A stretch of DNA of 64,000 nt from RGIG8745 sp045576655 (lineage in GTDB: Bacteria > Bacteroidota > Bacteroidia > Bacteroidales > Bacteroidaceae), in contig JAZNGW010000032.1 of assembly GCA_045576655.1 (NCBI GenBank), positions 186,001 through 250,000 of the forward strand. The letters are read 5' to 3'. The notes beneath the pieces were generated by a model, which was not told the DNA's origin, did no database searches, and saw only the letters and a list, made by a program, of their open reading frames with translations. Position 1 is the stretch's first letter. Each line of letters begins with the position of its first letter. Shown here piece after piece: positions 33,392 to 41,097 of the stretch. A program made the translations under genes and the position numbers.

Positions 33392-34738
33392 GTGAAGACA
33401 TTTAAAATTGGTGGAGTACATCCAGCAGAAAACAAATTGTCGGCAGCCCAGTCCATTAAAGTTGCAGAATTGCCTAAGGTGGCAGTTTTCCCAATGGGAC
33501 AGCATATTGGAGCACCAGCCAAACCTATAGTCAAAAAAGGCGACAAGGTTAAGGTTGGCCAGATGATAGCTGAAGCAGGCGGATTCGTTTCTGCTCCAAT
33601 ATTCTCTTCTGTATCAGGTACAGTACTTAAGGTGGACACTGTTGTAGATGCAAGTGGATATGCTAAGCCTGCCGTGTATGTTACAGTTGAGGGTGATGAA
33701 TGGGTTGAAACCATTGACCGTAGTGAAACTCTCGTCACCTTGAAGGATAAACCAGAATTGACAAGCAAAGAGATTATAGAGAAAATCCAGAATGCAGGTA
33801 TTGTTGGTATGGGTGGTGCATGTTTTCCATGTCATGTAAAACTTATGCCCCCACCTGGTTCAAAACCTGAGTTTGTTATAATCAATGCTGTTGAATGCGA
33901 ACCATATCTCACGGCAGACCACCGTCTGATGCTTGAAAAGGCAGAACAGATACTTGTGGGTGTATCATTGCTCATCAAGGCTGCTAACGTAAGCAAGGGA
34001 TATGTTGGTATTGAGAACAACAAGCCTGACGCTATCAAAATAATGACTGAAAAGGCCAAAGCTTATGACAACATTGAAATTGTTCCTTTGAAGGTGAAAT
34101 ATCCACAAGGAGGTGAAAAGCAACTGATTGACGCCGTAGTAGGACGTCAGGTTGCAGCTCCACCAGCACTCCCTGTAAGCGTTGGTGCTATCATCCAAAA
34201 CGTGGGAACTGCATACGCGGTATATGAAGCAGTCATGAAGAACAAACCTTTGTTTGAGCGCATTGTAACCGTGACTGGAAAGAGCCTTAAGCAGCCAAGT
34301 AACTTTCTCGTTCGTATGGGTACACCTATGAGTCAGCTTATAGATGCATGTGGTGGTTTGCCAGAAGATACAGGAAAGGTTATTGGCGGTGGTCCGATGA
34401 TGGGTAAGGCATTGATGAACATTGAAGTGCCAATCTGCAAAGGCTCGTCAGGCGTCCTTATCATGAATGAGAAGGAAGCACGTCGTGGGGAACCACAACC
34501 ATGCATACGATGTGCTAAATGTGTAAGCGTATGTCCTATGGGACTTGAACCATATATTTACTCTAAGTGCTCGGAACTTGGATTGTGGGAAAAAGCCGAA
34601 AAAGAAGGAATTGTGAGTTGTATTGAATGCGGTTCATGTCAATACACATGTCCTTCAAATCGTCCTTTGCTTGACTATGTCCGAGTAGGCAAAGCAACCG
34701 TTATGGGCATAATCAGAGAACGCAACGCAAAAAAATAA
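33392..34738 (+). CDS. rnfC: Rnf complex subunit RnfC
   Basis: This 448-residue peripheral subunit binds NADH/FMN and passes electrons within the complex. It shows the glycine-rich FMN/NADH region (GMGGACFPCHVKL and AVECEPYLTADHRLML) and two C-terminal [4Fe-4S] motifs (CIRCAKCVSVCPMGLEP and CIECGSCQYTCPSNRP). The start is GTG at 33392, preceded by an A-rich stretch; no in-frame ATG gives a better fit. It lacks the long repetitive C-terminal extension found in gamma-proteobacterial RnfC. Confidence 0.96.
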   Translation: MKTFKIGGVHPAENKLSAAQSIKVAELPKVAVFPMGQHIGAPAKPIVKKGDKVKVGQMIAEAGGFVSAPIFSSVSGTVLKVDTVVDASGYAKPAVYVTVEGDEWVETIDRSETLVTLKDKPELTSKEIIEKIQNAGIVGMGGACFPCHVKLMPPPGSKPEFVIINAVECEPYLTADHRLMLEKAEQILVGVSLLIKAANVSKGYVGIENNKPDAIKIMTEKAKAYDNIEIVPLKVKYPQGGEKQLIDAVVGRQVAAPPALPVSVGAIIQNVGTAYAVYEAVMKNKPLFERIVTVTGKSLKQPSNFLVRMGTPMSQLIDACGGLPEDTGKVIGGGPMMGKALMNIEVPICKGSSGVLIMNEKEARRGEPQPCIRCAKCVSVCPMGLEPYIYSKCSELGLWEKAEKEGIVSCIECGSCQYTCPSNRPLLDYVRVGKATVMGIIRERNAKK

Positions 34739-34756
34739 AAAAGTTGACAAAATATT

Positions 34757-35749
34757 ATGGCAAAAAAATTAATAGTATCATTATCACCACACATACATAG
34801 TGGCGATAGCGTGCAGAAAAACATGTATGGAGTTTGTATAGCTCTAGTTCCTGCACTCATCTGCTCATTCGTGTTTTTTGGTGTCGGTGCAATTATTGCG
34901 ACTCTCACAGCTGTTGCATCGTGCGTATTCTTCGAATGGGCAATCAACAAGTTCATTCTTAAGAACGACAGACTGACCATCACTGACGGTTCGGCAGTGT
35001 TAACTGGTATTTTGTTGGCGTTCAACGTTCCATCAAACCTTCCAATATGGATTATTGTCATTGGCTCACTCTTCGCTATCGGAGTTGTGAAGATGACATT
35101 CGGCGGACTTGGATGCAACCTCTTCAACCCAGCACTTGCAGGACGTGCTTTCCTTCTCATCTCATTCCCTGTGCAGATGACCACATGGCCAGTGCCAGGG
35201 CAGGGATTCGGAACATATCTCGACGCTACAACAGGTGCTACCCCACTCTCCATCATGAAGGCAGCAGTGAAGGCCGGCGACCCTACAATCCTGGAGCAAC
35301 TTCCAAGTTCTATGGATATGCTTTTGGGTAGCATGGGAGGATGTCTCGGAGAAGTAAGTGCATTAGCAATTCTCATCGGTCTCATTTACATGCTCGTAAG
35401 AAGAATCATCACATGGCATATCCCTGTGTCAATCCTCGTGACCGTGTTCGTGTTCTCAGGACTTATGCATTGGGCTAATCCTGTTTACGCTTCACCGGTA
35501 GCAGAACTTCTCACAGGAGGTCTTCTTCTCGGTGCAGTGTTCATGGCTACAGACTATGTAACTTCGCCAATGAGCAAAAAAGGACAAATCATTTATGGTG
35601 TAGCAATCGGATTCCTCACTGTAGTTATTCGTACATTCGGTGCATATCCGGAAGGAATGTCATTCGCTATACTCATCATGAATGCGTTTACACCGCTCAT
35701 CAACAATTATTGTAAACCAAAAAGATTCGGGGAGGTAGTAAAGAAATGA
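34757..35749 (+). CDS. rnfD: Rnf complex subunit RnfD
   Basis: This 330-residue integral membrane subunit has about ten hydrophobic helices. The covalent FMN attachment motif is seen as TTGATPLSIM (the threonine of GAT, near residue 160). Other typical blocks are GGLGCNLFNPALAGRAFLL and MATDYVTSPMSKKGQI. RnfD is homologous to NqrB and contributes to ion translocation. Its stop overlaps the rnfG start by four bases, indicating translational coupling. Confidence 0.96.
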   Translation: MAKKLIVSLSPHIHSGDSVQKNMYGVCIALVPALICSFVFFGVGAIIATLTAVASCVFFEWAINKFILKNDRLTITDGSAVLTGILLAFNVPSNLPIWIIVIGSLFAIGVVKMTFGGLGCNLFNPALAGRAFLLISFPVQMTTWPVPGQGFGTYLDATTGATPLSIMKAAVKAGDPTILEQLPSSMDMLLGSMGGCLGEVSALAILIGLIYMLVRRIITWHIPVSILVTVFVFSGLMHWANPVYASPVAELLTGGLLLGAVFMATDYVTSPMSKKGQIIYGVAIGFLTVVIRTFGAYPEGMSFAILIMNAFTPLINNYCKPKRFGEVVKK

Positions 35750-36528
35750 AAAAATTAGAATCATCACTAACAAACATGGTGATTGTACTCACGTTCATCG
35801 CCATAATAGCAGGTGGAGCATTGGCGTATGTCAATGATTTCACAGCCCCTCAAATAGAAAAAATTAATAAGGAGAATCTAGATGCAGGTATCAAGTCCGT
35901 TATGGGATCTGATGACATTAAGGTTGCCGACCCAGTGGAGAACGGCGGATTTACATGCTATGCAGTCAATGATGCCGACGGCAATTCTCTCGGTTTTGCC
36001 ATTACAACATCAGAAAATGGTTTTGGAGGTCCAATGAAGGTCCTTGTTGGTTTTGACAATGAAGGCGTAATTCTTGGCTATAAAGTTCTTGAACATGCAG
36101 AAACACCAGGGCTTGGTGCTAAAGCTGACACTTGGTTCCAAAAGGGACAGAAAGGTGACATCATTGGCAAGAACCCTGGTAATGATATATTCAAGGTCAG
36201 CAAGGATGTTGAAGGTGGTATTGATGCCATTACCGCTTCAACAATTACTTCACGTGCATTCCTCCTCGCTATAGAAAATGCGTACAAGGAATATTTCTCA
36301 GTAGGAGCTGAAACTGTTTTCGAACCTACAAAACAGGCTGAAGCAGTAGAATGCAAATGTGGAAATTGCGATAAAGAAGAATGTGGCAAGACTGATTGCG
36401 ATGGTGAATGTGAAGGCGGTTGCGACAATGAATGTGTCGACGAATGCAATGAAGATGATTGCGACAAGCAGGATTGCAAGGAGTCAGGTTGCAAGAACAA
36501 AACATCATGTTCAAATGAAAACAAATAA
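35746..36528 (+). CDS. rnfG: Rnf complex subunit RnfG with cysteine-rich tail
   Basis: This 260-residue subunit has one N-terminal membrane helix (about 12-30) and a periplasmic FMN-binding domain ending with DAITASTITSRAFLLAI, where the threonine of the STIT motif (about 164-167) should carry covalent FMN. Unlike typical RnfG of about 200 residues, it continues with a tail of about 60 residues (about 200-260) dense in Cys, Asp, Glu and Asn. I count 13 cysteines, spaced two to five residues apart. The tail has no known motif; metal binding is possible. The gene overlaps rnfD and precedes rnfE. Confidence 0.93.
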   Translation: MKKLESSLTNMVIVLTFIAIIAGGALAYVNDFTAPQIEKINKENLDAGIKSVMGSDDIKVADPVENGGFTCYAVNDADGNSLGFAITTSENGFGGPMKVLVGFDNEGVILGYKVLEHAETPGLGAKADTWFQKGQKGDIIGKNPGNDIFKVSKDVEGGIDAITASTITSRAFLLAIENAYKEYFSVGAETVFEPTKQAEAVECKCGNCDKEECGKTDCDGECEGGCDNECVDECNEDDCDKQDCKESGCKNKTSCSNENK

Positions 36529-36546
36529 AAAGAAAGGAGTAATTTT

Positions 36547-37128
36547 ATGAACAATTTTAAAGTTTTACTGAATGGTATCATAAAGGAGAATCCTACTTTT
36601 GTTCTTCTTTTGGGTATGTGTCCTACCCTCGGTACCACATCTTCGGCAATTAACGGAATGTCAATGGGACTAGCAACAATGTTTGTGTTAGTACTCTCAA
36701 ACTTTATCATTTCATTGATTAAGAACCTTATACCAGACATGGTGCGTATACCATCGTTTATCGTTGTTATAGCGTCGCTTGTGACAATACTTCAGATGAT
36801 AATCAAGGCATATCTGCCTGAAATAGACAAGTCACTCGGTCTATTCATTCCGCTCATTGTTGTGAACTGTATCATTCTTGGTCGTGCAGAAGCATTTGCT
36901 GCCAAGAATGGTCCTATTTCATCAATATTTGACGGTATCGGAATGGGTCTTGGTTTCACTTTGGGATTAACATTACTTGGTGGTGCTCGTGAAATTCTCG
37001 GCACAGGAGCAATCTTCGGTTGTAACTTGTATGCGGAAGATTACGGTATGCTCATGTTCGTCCTCGCACCAGGAGCATTCCTCGTACTTGGTTATCTCAT
37101 TGCATTAGTTAATAAAATTAAGAAATAA
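36547..37128 (+). CDS. rnfE: Rnf complex subunit RnfE
   Basis: This 193-residue membrane subunit has six predicted helices and the family blocks NPTFVLLLGMCPTLGTTSSAINGMSMGLA and VNCIILGRAEAFAAKNGP. The cysteine after LLLGM and that in VNCII match the positions that hold a membrane [2Fe-2S] cluster between RnfA and RnfE homologues. It lies 18 bases after rnfG and six bases before rnfA. Confidence 0.95.
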   Translation: MNNFKVLLNGIIKENPTFVLLLGMCPTLGTTSSAINGMSMGLATMFVLVLSNFIISLIKNLIPDMVRIPSFIVVIASLVTILQMIIKAYLPEIDKSLGLFIPLIVVNCIILGRAEAFAAKNGPISSIFDGIGMGLGFTLGLTLLGGAREILGTGAIFGCNLYAEDYGMLMFVLAPGAFLVLGYLIALVNKIKK

Positions 37129-37134
37129 TAGAGT

Positions 37135-37734
37135 ATGGAATATATATTGATATTTATCACTGCAGTATTCGTAAACAACGTTGTACTTGCACAGTTCCTG
37201 GGAATATGTCCATTCCTCGGAGTATCAAAGAAAATATCAACAGCTGCAGGTATGGGTGCCGCTGTAACTTTTGTGCTGACCCTTGCCACACTTGTGACTT
37301 TCCTTGTACAGAAGTATATACTCGACGCCTATGGTCTTGCTTACTTGCAGACTATTGCATTTATTCTAATTATTGCAGCTTTGGTACAGATGGTTGAAAT
37401 CATTCTTAAGAAAGTTTCTCCTTCGCTCTATCAAGCATTAGGAGTGTTCCTTCCATTGATCACAACAAACTGCTGTATTCTTGGTGTTGCTATCCTTGTG
37501 ATTCATAAAGATTACGATTTACTTCAAGGAATTATTTATGCAATGTCAACCGCAATAGGTTTCGCCCTTGCAATGATTGTTTTTGCAGGACTACGCGAAC
37601 AGCTTTCAATGGTTAAACTTCCGAAGGCAATGGATGGAATGCCTATAGCTCTCGTTACAGCAGGTCTTCTGGCTATGGCATTCATGGGATTTAGCGGCGT
37701 TGACGGCGGTTTGAGCAGGCTTTTCGGGCTATAA
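37135..37734 (+). CDS. rnfA: Rnf complex subunit RnfA
   Basis: This 199-residue membrane subunit is an inverted-topology homologue of RnfE. Signature blocks are VNNVVLAQFLGICPFLGVSKK near the N-terminus and ITTNCCILGVAIL near residue 103, with the conserved cysteines. It is the last gene of the rseC-rnfBCDGEA operon. A strong palindromic terminator follows. Confidence 0.96.
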   Translation: MEYILIFITAVFVNNVVLAQFLGICPFLGVSKKISTAAGMGAAVTFVLTLATLVTFLVQKYILDAYGLAYLQTIAFILIIAALVQMVEIILKKVSPSLYQALGVFLPLITTNCCILGVAILVIHKDYDLLQGIIYAMSTAIGFALAMIVFAGLREQLSMVKLPKAMDGMPIALVTAGLLAMAFMGFSGVDGGLSRLFGL

Positions 37735-37753
37735 TCAAAAGCACTTATATTCG

Positions 37754-37789
37754 AATAAAAATAGAGCTGCATGCAGCTCTATTTTTATT
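37754..37789 (+). terminator. Terminator of the rnf operon
   Basis: A perfect 36-base palindrome (core AGAGCTGCATGCAGCTCT) with A-rich left and T-rich right flanks lies 20 bases after the rnfA stop. It should be a very strong intrinsic terminator. Confidence 0.9.
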
Positions 37790-37866
37790 TAGATGTCATA
37801 ATTGTTATTTCTCTCTCCATATATAGCTGTATCTTGTTTTTATTTAGTTCTGACGGTAAAAAAGTT

Positions 37867-37897
37867 TTTGATAACTTGAACTTTATGCGTAACTTTG
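37867..37897 (+). promoter_or_regulatory. bamD promoter
   Basis: TTTG (37867-37870), exactly 19 bases, TAACTTTG (37890-37897). The predicted transcript begins only about 12 bases before the ATG chosen for bamD at 37916, which also excludes the upstream TTG as a start. Confidence 0.82.
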
Positions 37898-37915
37898 CAA
37901 TTAAAATATCCGGTA

Positions 37916-38743
37916 ATGAAAAAGATATCATCTAAAATACTTGTCTTATTGGTTTTAGTTGTAACTTCATGTAACAGTTATAATAAACTTTTGAGGTCTA
38001 CAGACTATGCTTATAAGTATGAGGCTGCCAAAGAGTTTTTTACTTGCGGGCAATATATTAAATCTGCACAATTATTAGAGGAACTTATAATGATTCTTAA
38101 AGGTTCAGATAAAGAGCAAGAATCATTATTTATGCTTGCAATGTGCTATTATAATGTGAATGATTACGAAACATCATGTTTATATCTTGAAAGATATTAC
38201 AAGTCATACCCCAAAGGAGAATATGCAGAATTATCTAGGTTTTATGCGGGGAAAGCATCATACTTGCAATCTCCAGACCCCCGTCTTGACCAAACTCCCA
38301 CAATGACTGCAATCAACCAGCTTCAGGAATTTTTGGATTTGTACCCTTATTCATCAAGACGAGATGAAGCAAACGACATGATTTTCCAACTGCAAGACCG
38401 TCTCGTGCAAAAAGAATATAATTCTGCAAAATTATACTACAATCTCGGCAGTTATACGGGAAATTGCACTAATGGCGGAAGCAATTACGAAGCATGTATC
38501 ATAACAGCGGAAAATGCACTTAGAGCTTATCCGTATACAAACCTCCGTGAGGATTTGTACATGATGATACTTAGAGCAAAATATCAGTTGGCAAGCAGAA
38601 GTATAGATGCAAAACTCGAAGAACGTTTTAGAGAAACTATAGACGAATATTATGGTTTCCAAAATGAATTTCCTGACAGTAAATACATAAAAGAAGCAAA
38701 CAAGATATTCGAAGATTCTAACAAACACATAAACAAAAATTAA
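37916..38743 (+). CDS. bamD: Outer membrane assembly lipoprotein BamD
   Basis: This 275-residue protein has a lipoprotein signal ending LVVTSC (Cys near 18) and then tetratricopeptide-like helical repeats: YEAAKEFFTCGQYIKSAQLLEELI, FMLAMCYYNVNDYETSCLYLERYYKSYPKGEYAE and the C-terminal FPDSKYIKEANKIFEDS. This is the BamD/YfiO layout. BamD forms part of the machine that inserts beta-barrel proteins into the outer membrane. The gene begins a run bamD - omega-like - DUF4293 conserved in Bacteroidota. Confidence 0.9.
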   Translation: MKKISSKILVLLVLVVTSCNSYNKLLRSTDYAYKYEAAKEFFTCGQYIKSAQLLEELIMILKGSDKEQESLFMLAMCYYNVNDYETSCLYLERYYKSYPKGEYAELSRFYAGKASYLQSPDPRLDQTPTMTAINQLQEFLDLYPYSSRRDEANDMIFQLQDRLVQKEYNSAKLYYNLGSYTGNCTNGGSNYEACIITAENALRAYPYTNLREDLYMMILRAKYQLASRSIDAKLEERFRETIDEYYGFQNEFPDSKYIKEANKIFEDSNKHINKN

Positions 38744-38771
38744 CTAGTGAACAATTTAACAAAATATAATT

Positions 38772-39110
38772 ATGGATTACAAAAAGACAAATGCACCAAC
38801 TAACACGGAAACTCGTAATTTGATGGATCTCTGCAAGGACACAAATAATGTTTATGAAAGTATTGCTGTAATTGCAAAACGTTCAAACCAGATTTCCGCA
38901 AATATGAAGGAAGAACTGTCAAAGAAACTCCAAGAATTCGGTAATTCAAGCGATAATCTTGAAGAAATTTTTGAGAATGACGAACAGATACAAATTTCCA
39001 GATACTACGAGCGTTTGCCAAAACCTACACTTATCGCAACACAAGAGTTTCTTGAAGACAAAATTTACTATAGAAATCCTTCCAAAGACACAAGTGACCG
39101 TCTTTTATAA
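38772..39110 (+). CDS. rpoZ: RNA polymerase omega-like subunit
   Basis: This 112-residue protein contains NVYESIAVIAKRSNQISANMKEELSKKLQEF (about 28-58), corresponding to the Rpb6/omega core in Bacteroidota, followed by an acidic segment and a conserved C-terminal LPKPTLIATQEFLEDKIYYRNP. The gene sits 28 bases after bamD. The assignment depends on lineage-specific resemblance and context; classical proteobacterial RpoZ is only distantly similar. It should stabilise the beta' subunit. Confidence 0.8.
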   Translation: MDYKKTNAPTNTETRNLMDLCKDTNNVYESIAVIAKRSNQISANMKEELSKKLQEFGNSSDNLEEIFENDEQIQISRYYERLPKPTLIATQEFLEDKIYYRNPSKDTSDRLL

Positions 39111-39131
39111 TATGTAAAACTTTTTAAGGTA

Positions 39132-39617
39132 ATGATACAGAGAATACAAAGCATATATTTATTCATTGTATGCGTCATGTCAATTGTTGGACTATTCTGC
39201 AATATTGGCTATTACACTATAGGAGGAATAACTGTTGCAGATTTTACTAATTTTACATTCAACACATACGATAGTCTCAAAGAATTCCAAAGCGCAGGTC
39301 CATGGGCATTGGGAGTATTGCTTATAGTTGTATCCTTCCTTTCACTTATAAGTATAATGCTATATACAAAGAGAATGCGCCAATTAAGATTGACAATTAT
39401 CAGTTCAATCCTGTTAGTAGGTTACATCATAACCTACGCATTCTTTGCGTATGTATATTATGAAAAGCTCATTTTGTTCAACAAGGATGCAGAATTATCA
39501 TTCCGCCTTTCTCTAATGGGATGCATTCCTGTCATTTCATTAATTCTGAACATTCTTGCCATTCATGGGATAAGAAAAGATGAAGCCCTTGTTAGGTCTC
39601 TTGACAGAATCCGTTAG
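39132..39617 (+). CDS. DUF4293 four-helix membrane protein
   Basis: This 161-residue protein begins MIQRIQSIYLFIVCVMSIVG and has four predicted membrane helices (about 5-25, 58-75, 85-110 and 128-148), the pattern of the Bacteroidota DUF4293 family. No catalytic motif is visible and its function is not known. It is placed 21 bases after the omega-like gene and 11 bases before recF, so it probably belongs to the same transcript. Confidence 0.82.
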   Translation: MIQRIQSIYLFIVCVMSIVGLFCNIGYYTIGGITVADFTNFTFNTYDSLKEFQSAGPWALGVLLIVVSFLSLISIMLYTKRMRQLRLTIISSILLVGYIITYAFFAYVYYEKLILFNKDAELSFRLSLMGCIPVISLILNILAIHGIRKDEALVRSLDRIR

Positions 39618-39628
39618 ACTGCTTTTTC

Positions 39629-40729
39629 ATGACACTCCGACAACTAACTCTGCTGAATTATAAGAACATTGAAGAGGGCGTACTGTATTTTTCACCAAAA
39701 GTAAATTGTCTGATAGGACAAAACGGTGAGGGAAAGACCAATTTGCTTGACGCCATATATTTTTTGTCTTTCACAAAAAGCGCCTTTAATGCAATTGATT
39801 CGCAAATAGTTCGTCATGATCAGTCATACATGATGCTTAAGGGTGTATATGATTCAGGTAGCGATATAGAAGAAATCACATGCTCACTACAGGTCGGGAA
39901 AAGAAAGAACTTTCGTAGAAACGGGAAAGATTACAAAAAGATATCTGAGCATATAGGTCTTATACCTTTAATAATGGTCTCACCTTCTGATAGTGAACTT
40001 ATCATTGGAGGAAGTGAAAATAGAAGAAAATTTATTGACATCACAATTTCCCAGTTCAATGCATTGTATATGGCAAACCTTACTCGCTATAACAAAGCAT
40101 TGCAACAAAAAAACAATATGCTTAAGGCGGAAGAAGAACCTAATGCTGAAATAATCTCAATATATGAGGAAATCATGGCAGAGGTTGGTGAATATATTTT
40201 CCAAGAACGTGTAAAATTTATAAATGAGTTTATACCCTTTTTCCAAGAATATTATTCGTGCATATCGGGAAACCATGAAAATGTATTTTTAAATTATACA
40301 AGCCATTGCCAACGAGGTTCGCTACTTAATACAATTCAGAACAATCGGTTTAAAGAGAGAGCCGTAGGTTATTCTCTTTATGGAATACATAAGGATGACA
40401 TTGAAATGCTCATCGATTCCTACCCCATCAAACGTGAGGGTTCACAAGGACAAAGCAAGACCTTTCTGATAGCGCTTAAACTGGCACAATTTGAATTCAT
40501 AAAATATAGCAACAAAGGCAAGTCCCCTATTCTGCTTCTTGATGATATTTTCGACAAACTAGATTCTAATCGTGTTAGCAATATTATTAACCTGGTGTCA
40601 AAAGAATCTTTCGGGCAAATATTTATTACAGATACTAATAGGGAGCACCTTGATGTGATATTGCAAAAAACAGTTAATGGCAATTATAAAATTTATAAAG
40701 TTTCGGACGGAATATTTACAGAAGAATAA
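39629..40729 (+). CDS. recF: DNA replication and repair protein RecF
   Basis: This 366-residue SMC-like ATPase helps load RecA at gaps. It has Walker A GQNGEGKTNLLDAI (about 30-43), the RecF-specific LNYKNIEEGVLYFSPKVNCLIG start, the signature GSQGQSKTFLIALKLAQ and the Walker B segment ILLLDDIFDKLDSNR. The length is standard. It precedes a small DUF721 gene by 14 bases, a pairing that is common in bacteria and joins recF to replication functions. Confidence 0.96.
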   Translation: MTLRQLTLLNYKNIEEGVLYFSPKVNCLIGQNGEGKTNLLDAIYFLSFTKSAFNAIDSQIVRHDQSYMMLKGVYDSGSDIEEITCSLQVGKRKNFRRNGKDYKKISEHIGLIPLIMVSPSDSELIIGGSENRRKFIDITISQFNALYMANLTRYNKALQQKNNMLKAEEEPNAEIISIYEEIMAEVGEYIFQERVKFINEFIPFFQEYYSCISGNHENVFLNYTSHCQRGSLLNTIQNNRFKERAVGYSLYGIHKDDIEMLIDSYPIKREGSQGQSKTFLIALKLAQFEFIKYSNKGKSPILLLDDIFDKLDSNRVSNIINLVSKESFGQIFITDTNREHLDVILQKTVNGNYKIYKVSDGIFTEE

Positions 40730-40743
40730 TTGGTAATTCTATT

Positions 40744-41034
40744 ATGAGACAAAGCAAATCTGAAAAACTAGGTGACATTGTCAACCAGATTTTAAGGTTA
40801 AATGGTCTTGAAACACCGCTTAATCAACATCGCATAATAGAAGTCTGGAAGAATAACATCGGAAGAAGTTTTGAAAGATACACTGAAAATATATTCATTA
40901 AGAACCAAACACTGTATATTAAGTTAAATTCATCAGTCGTACGAAATGAATTATCTATGCATGCAAAGGTATTGGCCAATAAACTTAATAATGAAGTCAA
41001 CGCACAAGTTATAACTAACATAGTATTTATCTAA
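40744..41034 (+). CDS. DUF721/DciA-like protein
   Basis: This 96-residue protein matches the DUF721 domain (LGDIVNQILRLNGLETPLNQHRIIEVWKNNIG...LYIKLNSSVVRNELSMHAKVLANKLNNEV). In other bacteria, DciA proteins with this domain assist loading of the replicative helicase. It consists of little more than the domain itself. Adjacency to recF supports a DNA-replication role, but the Bacteroidota version has not been shown here to act as DciA. Confidence 0.85.
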   Translation: MRQSKSEKLGDIVNQILRLNGLETPLNQHRIIEVWKNNIGRSFERYTENIFIKNQTLYIKLNSSVVRNELSMHAKVLANKLNNEVNAQVITNIVFI

Positions 41035-41097
41035 GTTGCACGTTGAATATCTTGATGCATATTGTATTTCACTGATACCCCTATGTAACTATACAAA

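Noticed and set aside
34675..35385. A 236-codon minus-strand open frame opposite rnfD
   Set aside because: Antisense shadow of a well-supported Rnf gene; no start region, motif or neighbour supports it.
36078..36740. A 220-codon minus-strand open frame opposite rnfG and rnfE
   Set aside because: It reads the complement of the cysteine-rich tail as repetitive Ser/His residues, a codon-bias artefact.
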